Notes under the pieces: model-generated
Database searches by the model: none
What the model was told of the DNA's origin: nothing
The model's input: the letters and a program-made list of their open reading frames with translations, nothing else
In this document: piece after piece, positions 1 through 5,660 of the stretch
Numbering within the stretch: position 1 is the first letter of the stretch
Layout: every line of letters starts with the position of its first letter
Assembly (NCBI GenBank): GCA_001724315.1
Contig: MEEC01000184.1
Span: 1 to 5,673 of the forward strand
Length of the DNA stretch: 5,673 nt
DNA from: Lautropia sp. SCN 70-15
GTDB lineage: Bacteria > Pseudomonadota > Gammaproteobacteria > Burkholderiales > Burkholderiaceae_E
Direction: 5' to 3'
Position numbers and translations under genes: made by a program

Positions 1-537
1 CCGGCCGAGCTGGGGCACGCTCAGCAGCTTGCCGTCGGCGTTGTAGAAGAAGCGCTCGCGCATCGACGCGTTGGCGCGGTAGACGTGGATCGCGCAGCCG
101 GACATGGCGGCCGGGTCGCCGTTGCCGCCCATCGTGGCCAGGCCGCTCACGAAGTCCACCGACTCGCCGGCCGCGGGCAGCGCCAGCGGGTCCCAGCGCA
201 GCTGGTTGGGCGTGGCCGGCAGCGCGCCGAAGTCGTTGCTCAGAAGGCCGTCGCCGATCCGGGCGAAGGGGCGGTGCACCGCGGCCGGACGCATCCGGTA
301 AAGCCAGCTGCGGCGGTTGGCGCCGCGCGGCGCGGTGAAGGCCGTGCCGGAAATCTGCTCGGCGTACAGGCCGTAGGGGCAGCGCTGCGGGGAGTTCCGG
401 CCGACCGGCAGCGCGCCGGGCAGGGCCTCGGTGGCGAACTCGTTGCCAAAACCGGACTGGTAGGCCGGCGTCCCTGCCAGGGCCTCGGTGGCGGCGCCGG
501 CGGGTTTGGCCGGCGCGGCGGCGTCTCTCGCGTTCAT
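1..537 (-). CDS. hmgA: Homogentisate 1,2-dioxygenase, N-terminal part (runs off left edge)
   Basis: HmgA is the cytoplasmic Fe(II) dioxygenase that opens the homogentisate ring to maleylacetoacetate in tyrosine and phenylalanine breakdown. The 179 residues present contain the family's N-terminal signature almost unbroken: YQSGFGNEFATEALPG (residues 26-41), GRNSPQRCPYGLYAEQ (46-61), SGTAFTAPR (63-71) and NRRSWLYRMRP (74-84). The ATG at 535-537 is chosen because GGAGG lies 5 bases upstream (543-547 on the plus strand). The family is about 430-450 residues long, so roughly 40% is visible; the iron-binding His/Glu residues lie in the missing C-terminal part. Residues 1-24 are an Ala/Pro-rich tail, longer than in many homologues, containing an ATEAL copy (16-20) of the core ATEAL (35-39). 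It follows purU on the same strand after 109 bp, where I see no convincing promoter or T-run terminator, so co-transcription is possible but unproven. The catabolic partner fahA, if present, would lie outside the window. Confidence 0.95.
   Translation of the reverse strand, partial: MNARDAAAPAKPAGAATEALAGTPAYQSGFGNEFATEALPGALPVGRNSPQRCPYGLYAEQISGTAFTAPRGANRRSWLYRMRPAAVHRPFARIGDGLLSNDFGALPATPNQLRWDPLALPAAGESVDFVSGLATMGGNGDPAAMSGCAIHVYRANASMRERFFYNADGKLLSVPQLGR
421..493. repeat. In-frame 16-bp direct repeat inside hmgA
   Basis: CAGGGCCTCGGTGGCG occurs exactly at 421-436 and again at 478-493. The copies are 57 bp (19 codons) apart and in the same reading frame on the minus strand, so each encodes ATEAL. 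One copy is the conserved family motif; the other lies in the poorly conserved N-terminal tail. A small local duplication would explain it, but chance in GC-rich sequence is not excluded. Confidence 0.6.
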
Positions 538-646
538 GTCGTCCTCCGGTCGTTCGAGGCGGGTCCGACGCGAATCCGGTCCCGCCGGTGAATCCTACAT
601 GCAAGCCATGAAGGCGGCGCCTGCCGGGCCAGGGGCTACTGAGCAG

Positions 647-1486
647 CTAGCGGAACACCACCGTCTTCGAGCCGTTCAGGACGATGCGGTGCTCGGCGTG
701 CCATTTCAGCGCCCGGGCCAGCACCACGTTCTCCACGTCGCGCCCGATGGCGGTCAGCGTCGGCACGTCCATCGCGTGGTCCACGCGGGCCACGTCCTGC
801 TCGATGATCGGGCCCTCGTCGAGGTCGGTGGTCACGTAGTGGGCGGTCGCGCCGATCAGCTTCACGCCGCGGTCGTGGGCCTGCTGGTAGGGGCGCGCGC
901 CCTTGAAGCTGGGCAGGAAGGAATGGTGGATGTTGATCGCGCGGCCTTCCAGCTTGCTGCACAACTCGGCCGACAGAATCTGCATGTAGCGGGCCAGCAC
1001 CACCAGCTCGACGCCTTCGCAGTCGGCGATCTCCAGCAAGCGCGCCTCGGCATGGGCCTTGCTCGCGGCGGTGACCGGCACGTGGTGGAAGGGAATGTCG
1101 TAGGACGCCGCCAGCTGGTAGAAATCCCGATGGTTCGACACGATCGCGCGGATGTCGATCGGCAGCAGCCCGGAGCGCCAGCGGAACAGCAGGTCGTTCA
1201 GGCAGTGCCCCAGCTTCGAGACCAGGATCAGCGTGGGCATGGGGCGGGCCGCGTCGGCAAAGCGGAAGCGCATGCCGAAGCGCTCGGCCACCGGCGCGAA
1301 GGCCGCCGCGAAGTCCGCCTTCGGCGCGGTGAAGTGCACGCGCATGAAGAACAGCCCGGTGTCGCGGTCGTCGAACTGGCCGGCTTCCAGGATGTTGCCG
1401 CCCTGTTCGAGGAGGAAGCCGGAAACGGCGTGGACGATGCCCGGCCGGTCCGGACAGGAAAGGGTGAGGATGTGGCCGTCTTTCAT
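647..1486 (-). CDS. purU: Formyltetrahydrofolate deformylase
   Basis: PurU hydrolyses 10-formyltetrahydrofolate to formate and tetrahydrofolate, balancing one-carbon pools and supplying formate for purine synthesis. The protein has 279 residues, the usual family length. An ACT-type regulatory domain opens with ILTLSCPDRPGIVHAVSGFL (residues 6-25) and extends to about residue 80. The formyltransferase fold (about 85-279) carries SNH (117-119) and the catalytic triad of this fold: N185 and H187 in INIHHSFLPSFKGA, and D223 in DLDEGPII. I chose the ATG at 1484-1486 because homologues start within a few residues of the ILTLSCPDRPG motif. An in-frame TTG at 1517-1519 would add 11 residues (MRPRSADPTRT). 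Neither start has a good Shine-Dalgarno sequence, so the start is less sure than the identity. It is divergent from the MarR gene and lies upstream of hmgA. Confidence 0.95.
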   Translation of the reverse strand: MKDGHILTLSCPDRPGIVHAVSGFLLEQGGNILEAGQFDDRDTGLFFMRVHFTAPKADFAAAFAPVAERFGMRFRFADAARPMPTLILVSKLGHCLNDLLFRWRSGLLPIDIRAIVSNHRDFYQLAASYDIPFHHVPVTAASKAHAEARLLEIADCEGVELVVLARYMQILSAELCSKLEGRAINIHHSFLPSFKGARPYQQAHDRGVKLIGATAHYVTTDLDEGPIIEQDVARVDHAMDVPTLTAIGRDVENVVLARALKWHAEHRIVLNGSKTVVFR

Positions 1487-1524
1487 CGTGCGGGTGGGGT
1501 CGGCGGATCGAGGGCGCAAGTGTA

Positions 1525-1543
1525 TCCGGTCGGGTCAACCGGA
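1525..1543. promoter_or_regulatory. 19-bp inverted repeat, candidate MarR operator
   Basis: TCCGGT (1525-1530) and ACCGGA (1538-1543) are perfect 6-bp inverted arms separated by 7 bases. The dyad sits between the divergent purU and marR starts. Its size fits the 16-20 bp dyads that MarR dimers usually bind, and many MarR proteins repress their own and the divergent gene. A weak -10-like TTAAAT lies at 1558-1563; the hexamer 17 bases upstream (TCAACC, 1535-1540) matches the -35 consensus poorly but falls inside the dyad. A weaker ATGC-N9-GCAT dyad is at 1551-1567. Operator function is inferred from position and symmetry only. Confidence 0.35.
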
Positions 1544-1600
1544 GTTCCGCATGCGCGTTAAATGCATTCCGCCCAAACGGTCGCCCGACCCGAGGATCCG

Positions 1601-2161
1601 ATGACGACTGTCCCCACCGCCCCGAACCTGCTGCCGGCCACATCGAATGACGAGGGGGCGCTTGCGACGGTCGAGTCGTCGGCTCGGGTGGGCGCGCCTC
1701 GGGCCGAGGCCGTCCAGGCCCTGAAGAGCTTCAGGGTCATCTTCCGCTCGGTTCGCCAGCATTTCCACGAGGTGGAGCGGCGCTGCGGCGTGTCGGGCTC
1801 GCAGCTCTGGGCGCTTTCGGTCGTCGTGGCGTCTCCCGGCATCCGGGTCAAGGACCTCGCCCAGGCCATGGCGGTGCATCAGTCCACCGCGAGCAACCTG
1901 GTCGAGCAGCTGTCGCGCCAGGCCTTCATTCGCCGCGAGCGCGACCGGATCGATCACCGGATCGTGCAGCTGTATCCCACCGATGCCGGCAGCACCGTGA
2001 TCGAGCGGGCGCCCAGGCCGCTGAGCGGCCTGCTGCCCGACGCGCTGGCCCGCCTGGAGCCGGAGCGGCTCGCGGTGCTCAACGAGCTGCTGGCCGAAGT
2101 GCTGTCCGGCATGCGCGACGTCGAGCCCGAGGCCGCGCTCACGCCGCTGGCCGACATCTGA
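1601..2161 (+). CDS. MarR-family winged helix-turn-helix transcriptional regulator
   Basis: This is a predicted dimeric DNA-binding regulator of 186 residues. After an unstructured Ala/Pro-rich leader (about 1-35) comes a dimerisation helix (37-62). The winged helix follows: VSGSQLWALSVVVASPGIRV (64-83), KDLAQAMAVHQSTASNLVEQ (84-103; the recognition helix begins near HQSTASNL), then the wing RRERDRIDHRIVQLYPTDAG (111-130). The RD..DHR..L.PT..G pattern is characteristic of MarR wings. The C-terminal helices (140-172) complete the dimer interface. The ATG at 1601 is preferred over one at 1562 (13 residues longer) because GAGGA at 1592-1596 is well placed for it, whereas the 1562 ATG has no ribosome-binding site. 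It is divergent from purU, with a candidate operator between them. The ligand is unknown; control of purU/hmgA or of an aromatic pathway is possible but only suggested by position. Confidence 0.88.
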   Translation: MTTVPTAPNLLPATSNDEGALATVESSARVGAPRAEAVQALKSFRVIFRSVRQHFHEVERRCGVSGSQLWALSVVVASPGIRVKDLAQAMAVHQSTASNLVEQLSRQAFIRRERDRIDHRIVQLYPTDAGSTVIERAPRPLSGLLPDALARLEPERLAVLNELLAEVLSGMRDVEPEAALTPLADI

Positions 2162-2169
2162 GGCGCCGC

Positions 2170-2199
2170 CGGCCGGGCCGGGGTTCTCAGGCCCGGTCG
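2170..2199. terminator. GC hairpin between convergent marR and DMT genes
   Basis: CCGGGCC (2173-2179) and GGCCCGG (2190-2196) form a perfect 7-bp stem around a 10-base loop. It extends to 10 bp at 2170-2199 with one G-U pair. It lies between, and slightly inside, the converging 3' ends, where a bidirectional terminator would be expected. No T-run follows on either strand, so it is not a canonical intrinsic terminator. Confidence 0.35.
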
Positions 2200-3113
2200 C
2201 GTCCGGTGAACTGAGCCACCGCCACCCCGCCCAGCGTGATCGCCGCGCCCGCGATCTTGATCAGCGTGAAGCGCTCGTCGGTGAGCAGCCAGGCCGCGAG
2301 CCCGGCCACCGCCGGCATCAGGTACATCAGCGGCGCGGTGCGGGCCACGCCGCGCACGGCGTTGACCCATCCCCAGACCAGCCAGCCGGCGAAGGCAGAA
2401 ATGATCACTGCCCAGAGCAGGCCGAACCAGGTCAGCATCGGGAGGCCGGCCCAGTCGATCGACAGGCCCACCGGTGCAGTCAGCAGCACGATCGGCACGC
2501 TGCCGAACAGGGTGGCGTAGCCCATCACGGTGACGCCCCCGTGCCGCTGGATCAGCGGCTTGGCCGCCACGGTGTAGAGCGAAAAGAAGGCCGCCGCCAC
2601 CAGCAGGACCAGGTCGCCGCCGGTGGCCTGCAGGCGCCCCACCAGCAGCTTGTCCGACAGGAAGACCAGCACGCCGGCCAGCGCGATCGTCACGCCGGCG
2701 ATCTGTGCGCGAGTCAGCTGCTCGAGGCCGACCCAGCGCAGGATCAGCAGCGTGAAGATCGGCCCGCAGGCCAGGATCACCGAGCTCGAGAAGGGCGTCG
2801 ACCAGTCGATCCCGTAGGTGACCATGCCCACGTGCAGCGCATGGCCCACGAAGCCGAGCCGGGCGAGGGCCCACAGGTCGGACGCCGGCATCCTGGGAAA
2901 GCTCGGGCCGTAGGCGTGCAGCAGGATGGCGAGCGCGCAGGCCGGCATGATCAGGTAGCGCGCGAACAGGAAGCCGGTCGGCGGGAGCGCCTCGAAGACC
3001 GCCTTCTGGACCACGAAGTTGACGCCCCAGACCAGGATCAGCACCAGCGATGCGGCCAGGGCGATCGAATCCCGCCGCGCGTGCTCGGCGGCAGCCACCG
3101 CAGGCGTGGTCAT
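2187..3113 (-). CDS. DMT-superfamily transporter with two EamA domains
   Basis: This is a predicted inner-membrane metabolite transporter of 308 residues, the usual size for a 10-TM EamA protein. Two tandem EamA repeats are visible, at about residues 18-152 and 166-300, each with five hydrophobic segments. The first starts ASLVLILVWGVNFVVQKAVF (21-40), the W-G-x-N-F pattern common in TM1 of this family. The last pair of segments is separated by LLTDERFT (276-283), matching the short loop with a conserved Glu before TM10. The substrate cannot be assigned; family members export amino acids, nucleosides, sugars or other metabolites. The ATG at 3111-3113 lies 9 bp after the stop of the upstream SDR gene and has no clear Shine-Dalgarno sequence, so translational coupling in the MFS-SDR-DMT operon is likely. 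It is the last gene of the operon and converges on marR. Confidence 0.9.
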   Translation of the reverse strand: MTTPAVAAAEHARRDSIALAASLVLILVWGVNFVVQKAVFEALPPTGFLFARYLIMPACALAILLHAYGPSFPRMPASDLWALARLGFVGHALHVGMVTYGIDWSTPFSSSVILACGPIFTLLILRWVGLEQLTRAQIAGVTIALAGVLVFLSDKLLVGRLQATGGDLVLLVAAAFFSLYTVAAKPLIQRHGGVTVMGYATLFGSVPIVLLTAPVGLSIDWAGLPMLTWFGLLWAVIISAFAGWLVWGWVNAVRGVARTAPLMYLMPAVAGLAAWLLTDERFTLIKIAGAAITLGGVAVAQFTGRDRA

Positions 3114-3122
3114 CGCGGTGCG

Positions 3123-3890
3123 TCAGAGGCTCGCGGTCATGCCGCCGTCGACGAACAGGACGTGTCCGTTGACGAAGTCCGAGGCGCGCGAGGCCAGGAA
3201 GACCGCCGCGCCGCCCAGCTCCTCGACCTGCCCCCAGCGGCCGGCCGGCACCCGTTTCGCGATCCATGCGCTGAACTCGGGATCGGCCACCAGCGGGCGG
3301 GTCAGCTCGGTGTCGAAGTAGCCCGGCGCCAGGCCGTTGACCTGGATGCCATGCCGCGCCCAGTCCACACACATGCCCTTGGTGAGCATCCTGAGCGCGC
3401 CCTTGGTTGCCGAGTAGGGCGCGATGGAGGCGCGCGCCGCCTCGGCATTGACCGACAGGATGTTGACGATCTTGCCGCGCCGGCGGGCGATCATGCCCTG
3501 CACGACCGCCTTGCTGACCAGGAAGACGCTGGTCAGGTTGGTGTCGACGATGCGCCGCCAGTCCGCCGTGTCGAACTGGTCGAGCGGCGCGCGGATCTGG
3601 ATGCCGGTGTTGTTGACCAGGATGTCGATCGGGCCCTCGTCGCGCTCGATCCGGGCCACCTCGGCGATCACCGCCGCCTCGTCGGTCACGTCGAAGGCTG
3701 CCTGCGCAGCCGCGATGCCGCACGCGGCGAGTTGCTGGCGGGCCGCGGCGAGGGTGGCCGGGTCGCGGCCGTTGAGCACCACCGCGGCGCCGGCCTGGCC
3801 CAGCGCCGCGGCCAGCGCCAGGCCGATGCCGCGGCTCGAGCCGGTGACCAGCGCGCGGCGGCCGCTCAGGTCGAAAAGCGGGTTCGTCAT
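3123..3890 (-). CDS. SDR-family oxidoreductase, gluconate 5-dehydrogenase (IdnO)-like
   Basis: This is a 255-residue cytoplasmic classical short-chain dehydrogenase. Visible elements are the nucleotide-binding TGSSRGIG (16-23), NNTG (93-96), the structural N118, catalytic S146, and Y159-x3-K163. The whole C-terminal half strongly resembles E. coli IdnO as I remember it: SATKGALRMLTKGM (160-173), HGIQVNGLAPGYFDTELTRP (180-199), GAAVFLASRASDFVNGHVLF (227-246) and VDGG (247-250). IdnO reduces 5-ketogluconate to gluconate reversibly. Residues N40-G41-R42 after the second strand suggest NADP(H) rather than NAD(H); this is inference. NNTG replaces the usual NNAG. The ATG at 3888-3890 overlaps the MFS stop codon in an ATGA, and the SDR motif begins just after it. 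The substrate could also be another sugar acid or a 3-oxo compound. It sits between two transporter genes. Confidence 0.9.
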   Translation of the reverse strand: MTNPLFDLSGRRALVTGSSRGIGLALAAALGQAGAAVVLNGRDPATLAAARQQLAACGIAAAQAAFDVTDEAAVIAEVARIERDEGPIDILVNNTGIQIRAPLDQFDTADWRRIVDTNLTSVFLVSKAVVQGMIARRRGKIVNILSVNAEAARASIAPYSATKGALRMLTKGMCVDWARHGIQVNGLAPGYFDTELTRPLVADPEFSAWIAKRVPAGRWGQVEELGGAAVFLASRASDFVNGHVLFVDGGMTASL

Positions 3891-5050
3891 GGTCTGCCCT
3901 CCACGGGCGCGGGTTGTGCCGGCAGCATGCTGGCGAACAGGGTGGCCGTCGCCGAGATCGCCGCGAGCAGGACCAGCAGCGTCGTGAACCCGGAGGCCTT
4001 CACCAGCGGGCCCAGCAGCCAGACTGCCAGCGAGCTGACGCCGAAGGACACCGCCAGGCGCATGCCGGTGACGCGCGAGCGCATCCGGTCGTCGACGTAG
4101 CGAACGATCATCGCGTCGGTGAAGGGAATTGCGCCGAACACGAAGATCATGAAGACGATCATCAGCGTGTAGAAGGCCCAGCCCTCGGCGAGCGAGGCCG
4201 CGCCGAAGAGCAGCGGCTGCATGGCCATGATGGCGAGCATCAGCGTCTTCATCGGCACGCGGTCGATCAGCCGGCCCACCACCACCTGCGCAAGCGAGGC
4301 GACGCCATAGACGCCGGCGAGCAGGGCGCCCATCAGCGCCGGCTGCTCGAGCAGCAGGGGCAGCCGGGACTTCAGCAGCTCGCCGTTGCCGTTGGTGGTG
4401 AAGTTGAAGATCAGCCCGCCGGTGACCGCGGTCAGCGTCATCACCAGGAAGGCCCGCCTGCGGTCGGCAGGCGCGATGTCGAGCTGCCGACCGGCCCGCC
4501 TGGCCGGGGATTCGGTCTCGGCCGGCGCCACCTTCATGAAGATCAGGCCGCAGGCGATCGCGATGAGGCCCGGCACCGCGAAGGCGGCGCGCCAGCCGGC
4601 GAACTGGACCAGCAGGCCGGTGGAGATCGCGGCGGCGGCGATGCCCAGGTTGCCCGCGAGGCCGTTCACGCCGATGGTGCGGCCCGGTTGCCGGGCGCCC
4701 TGGACCAGCATGGGGATGCCGACCGGGTGATAGATCGACGCGAAGGCGCCCATCAGCGCCAGCGCGAGGGCCATCTGCCAGGGGTTCTGCGTGGCCGCGA
4801 CCAGCAGCGTGGCGGCGCCGATCCCGAAGAAGAAGACCAGCATCATGGAGCGGCGGCCCCAGAGGTCGCCCAGGCGGCCGGAGGGCACCGAACCGATGCC
4901 GAACATGACGAAGGCGCCGGCGGTGTAGGGCATCAGGTCTTCCCATCGCCCCACGCCGAAGTCGGCCGCGATCGCGCCGACCGCGGTGGCGAAGATCAGG
5001 AGGACCAGGTGGTCGAGCGCGTGGGCGATGTTCAGCAGCAGCGAGGTCAT
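3887..5050 (-). CDS. MFS transporter (12 predicted TM segments)
   Basis: This is a predicted proton-coupled inner-membrane transporter of 387 residues with about twelve hydrophobic segments in two halves. A hydrophilic loop at about 174-199 (ETESPARRAGRQLDIAPADR) separates them. The MFS motif A is clear in the TM2-TM3 loop, GRLGDLWGRR (58-67), and a degenerate copy lies in the second half, GRLIDRVPMK (259-268). TM1 has D13-H14, and TM4 ends in YHPVG (107-111), reminiscent of fosmidomycin-resistance-type exporters, though substrate and direction are not determinable. The ATG at 5048-5050 is chosen because TM1 begins right after it; the frame stays open far upstream only because it is antisense to the OmpA-like gene. 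A modest AGG is 8 bases upstream. It is the first gene of the operon; its stop overlaps the SDR start by 4 bases. Confidence 0.92.
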   Translation of the reverse strand: MTSLLLNIAHALDHLVLLIFATAVGAIAADFGVGRWEDLMPYTAGAFVMFGIGSVPSGRLGDLWGRRSMMLVFFFGIGAATLLVAATQNPWQMALALALMGAFASIYHPVGIPMLVQGARQPGRTIGVNGLAGNLGIAAAAISTGLLVQFAGWRAAFAVPGLIAIACGLIFMKVAPAETESPARRAGRQLDIAPADRRRAFLVMTLTAVTGGLIFNFTTNGNGELLKSRLPLLLEQPALMGALLAGVYGVASLAQVVVGRLIDRVPMKTLMLAIMAMQPLLFGAASLAEGWAFYTLMIVFMIFVFGAIPFTDAMIVRYVDDRMRSRVTGMRLAVSFGVSSLAVWLLGPLVKASGFTTLLVLLAAISATATLFASMLPAQPAPVEGRP

Positions 5051-5082
5051 GGTCGAAGCCTGATGTTCCGGCAGCTTAAACC

Positions 5083-5130
5083 TTTGCGATCGAGTCAGAA
5101 ATATTGCCGCAAAACGATTTGCTAAAATCG
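5083..5130. promoter_or_regulatory. Cluster of nested inverted repeats in the divergent promoter region
   Basis: Three dyads share arms here: TTTGCG (5083-5088) with CGCAAA (5108-5113); GCAAA-ACGA-TTTGC (5109-5122); and CGATTT-GCTA-AAATCG (5115-5130, perfect 6-bp arms). TTTGC or its complement occurs three times. The last dyad covers the -10 box of the OmpA-like gene. The region is AT-rich against its surroundings and lies between divergent genes, so regulator binding is plausible. No known regulator site is recognised. Confidence 0.4.
5120..5128 (+). promoter_or_regulatory. Extended -10 promoter element for the OmpA-like gene
   Basis: TGC directly precedes TAAAAT (5123-5128), giving an extended -10 box with five of six consensus matches. 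At 16-18 bp spacing no good -35 is present (AATATT at 5100-5105), which fits an extended -10 promoter. Transcription would start near 5135, leaving a short leader with AGGGGAG at 5142-5148 as ribosome-binding site. Confidence 0.55.
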
Positions 5131-5158
5131 GACCTTCAAGCAGGGGAGAGTTCGCAGC

Positions 5159-5620
5159 ATGCAGTTGAACCAGAGTCCGTCGCCCGAAACCACCCCCGGC
5201 GTCGACGCCGCGGCAGCCCAGGCCCGCCAGGCCGAGCCCACCCGGATCTTCTTCGACGGCGATTCCACCGACGTCCGAGACAAGTTCGTCGACCTGATCC
5301 GCGACCACGCCGAGCGCTTCAACACTGGCCCCGGAGGCACCCTGATCGTCTCCGGCCACGCCAATCCGGTGGAAGACCCGGAAGAGGCGGTGGCGCTGAG
5401 CATGGACCGCACCCAGGCGGTGGCGGCGCTGCTCGAGAAGTTCGGCGTGCAGAGCCACCGGATCGTGCGGGTGAGCCACGGCGCCAACGCACCGATCGCG
5501 GACGCGGCCGACGAGCAGGCCAACTGGGCCAACCGCTGCGTCGAGATCCGGCACGGCAGCCTGACGCCGCGCCAGCCGGTCTGGTCGCAGCGTTCGCGCA
5601 AGACCGGCGCCCGCCGTTGA
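5159..5620 (+). CDS. OmpA-like domain protein without signal peptide
   Basis: The 153-residue protein is almost entirely one OmpA C-terminal-like domain. Visible are RIFFDGDST (29-37, first strand), TLIVSGHANP (61-70), LSMDRTQAVAALLEKFGVQS (80-99), RIVRVSHGANAPIAD (101-115) and NRCVEIR (125-131). In OmpA proteins this domain binds peptidoglycan through the Asp of GH.D and the Arg of LS..R, 15 residues apart. Here the spacing is kept and R84 is present, but the Asp position is N69. NRRVE has become NRCVE. The N-terminus (1-27) is polar, with no signal peptide, lipobox or TM segment, and an in-frame TAA at 5123-5125 with no start codon before the ATG excludes a longer form. The product should therefore be cytoplasmic unless exported by another route. 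The tail (134-153) is basic. It is divergent from the MFS operon. Role unknown. Confidence 0.8.
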   Translation: MQLNQSPSPETTPGVDAAAAQARQAEPTRIFFDGDSTDVRDKFVDLIRDHAERFNTGPGGTLIVSGHANPVEDPEEAVALSMDRTQAVAALLEKFGVQSHRIVRVSHGANAPIADAADEQANWANRCVEIRHGSLTPRQPVWSQRSRKTGARR

Positions 5621-5624
5621 TCGG

Positions 5625-5648
5625 GTTGCGCCGGACACCCGGCGCGGC
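5625..5648 (+). terminator. GC-rich hairpin after the OmpA-like gene
   Basis: GCGCCGG (5628-5634) and CCGGCGC (5639-5645) make a perfect 7-bp stem with an ACAC loop, starting 7 bases after the stop codon. Two G-U pairs and a G-C extend it to 5625-5648. The nearest T-run (5666-5669) is too far away for a canonical intrinsic terminator, but position and strength favour a 3'-end role. Confidence 0.45.
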
Positions 5649-5660
5649 ACGGGGTAAAAT
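5632..5660 (+). promoter_or_regulatory. Promoter candidate for a gene beyond the right edge
   Basis: CGGACA (5632-5637, four of six -35 matches) and TAAAAT (5655-5660, five of six -10 matches) are exactly 17 bases apart. The -10 resembles that of the OmpA-like gene. The -35 overlaps the loop of the preceding hairpin. The target gene is not in the window. Confidence 0.5.

Noticed and set aside
538..646. Possible terminator or promoter between purU and hmgA
   Set aside because: Only a 4-bp CCTG/CAGG stem without a T-run and a weak TAGGAT without a matching -35 are visible. Apart from the hmgA ribosome-binding site I see nothing supportable.
488..1561. Long plus-strand open frame opposite hmgA and purU
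   Set aside because: Its translation is low-complexity Arg/Gly/Gln/His/Val-rich sequence with no domain, and the opposite strand has clear HmgA and PurU motifs. It is an open antisense frame typical of GC-rich DNA.
1562..1600. Alternative marR start 13 codons upstream
   Set aside because: There is no Shine-Dalgarno before 1562, whereas GAGGA precedes the ATG at 1601, and the extra residues belong to no domain.
1954..3122. Minus-strand open frame extending through the SDR, DMT and marR regions in another frame
   Set aside because: The translation is Arg/Ala/Gly shadow sequence; the DMT gene in a different frame has ten clear membrane segments.
2541..4100. 519-codon plus-strand open frame opposite the DMT, SDR and MFS genes
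   Set aside because: It spans three real genes on the other strand, is rich in Arg/Gln/His/Asp with no recognisable fold, and has no ribosome-binding site logic.
3891..4946. Upstream extension of the SDR frame
   Set aside because: It is an out-of-frame reading of the MFS gene; the SDR nucleotide-binding motif starts 16 residues after the ATG at 3888-3890, the normal distance.
3914..5125. 403-codon plus-strand open frame opposite the MFS gene
   Set aside because: Composition is a shadow of the transmembrane gene (Gln/Glu/His/Arg/Gly-rich), and it runs across the divergent promoter region.
5051..5650. N-terminal extension of the MFS frame upstream of the ATG at 5048-5050
   Set aside because: The frame is open but antisense to the OmpA-like gene and crosses its promoter. 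TM1 begins right after the chosen ATG, where MFS proteins normally start.
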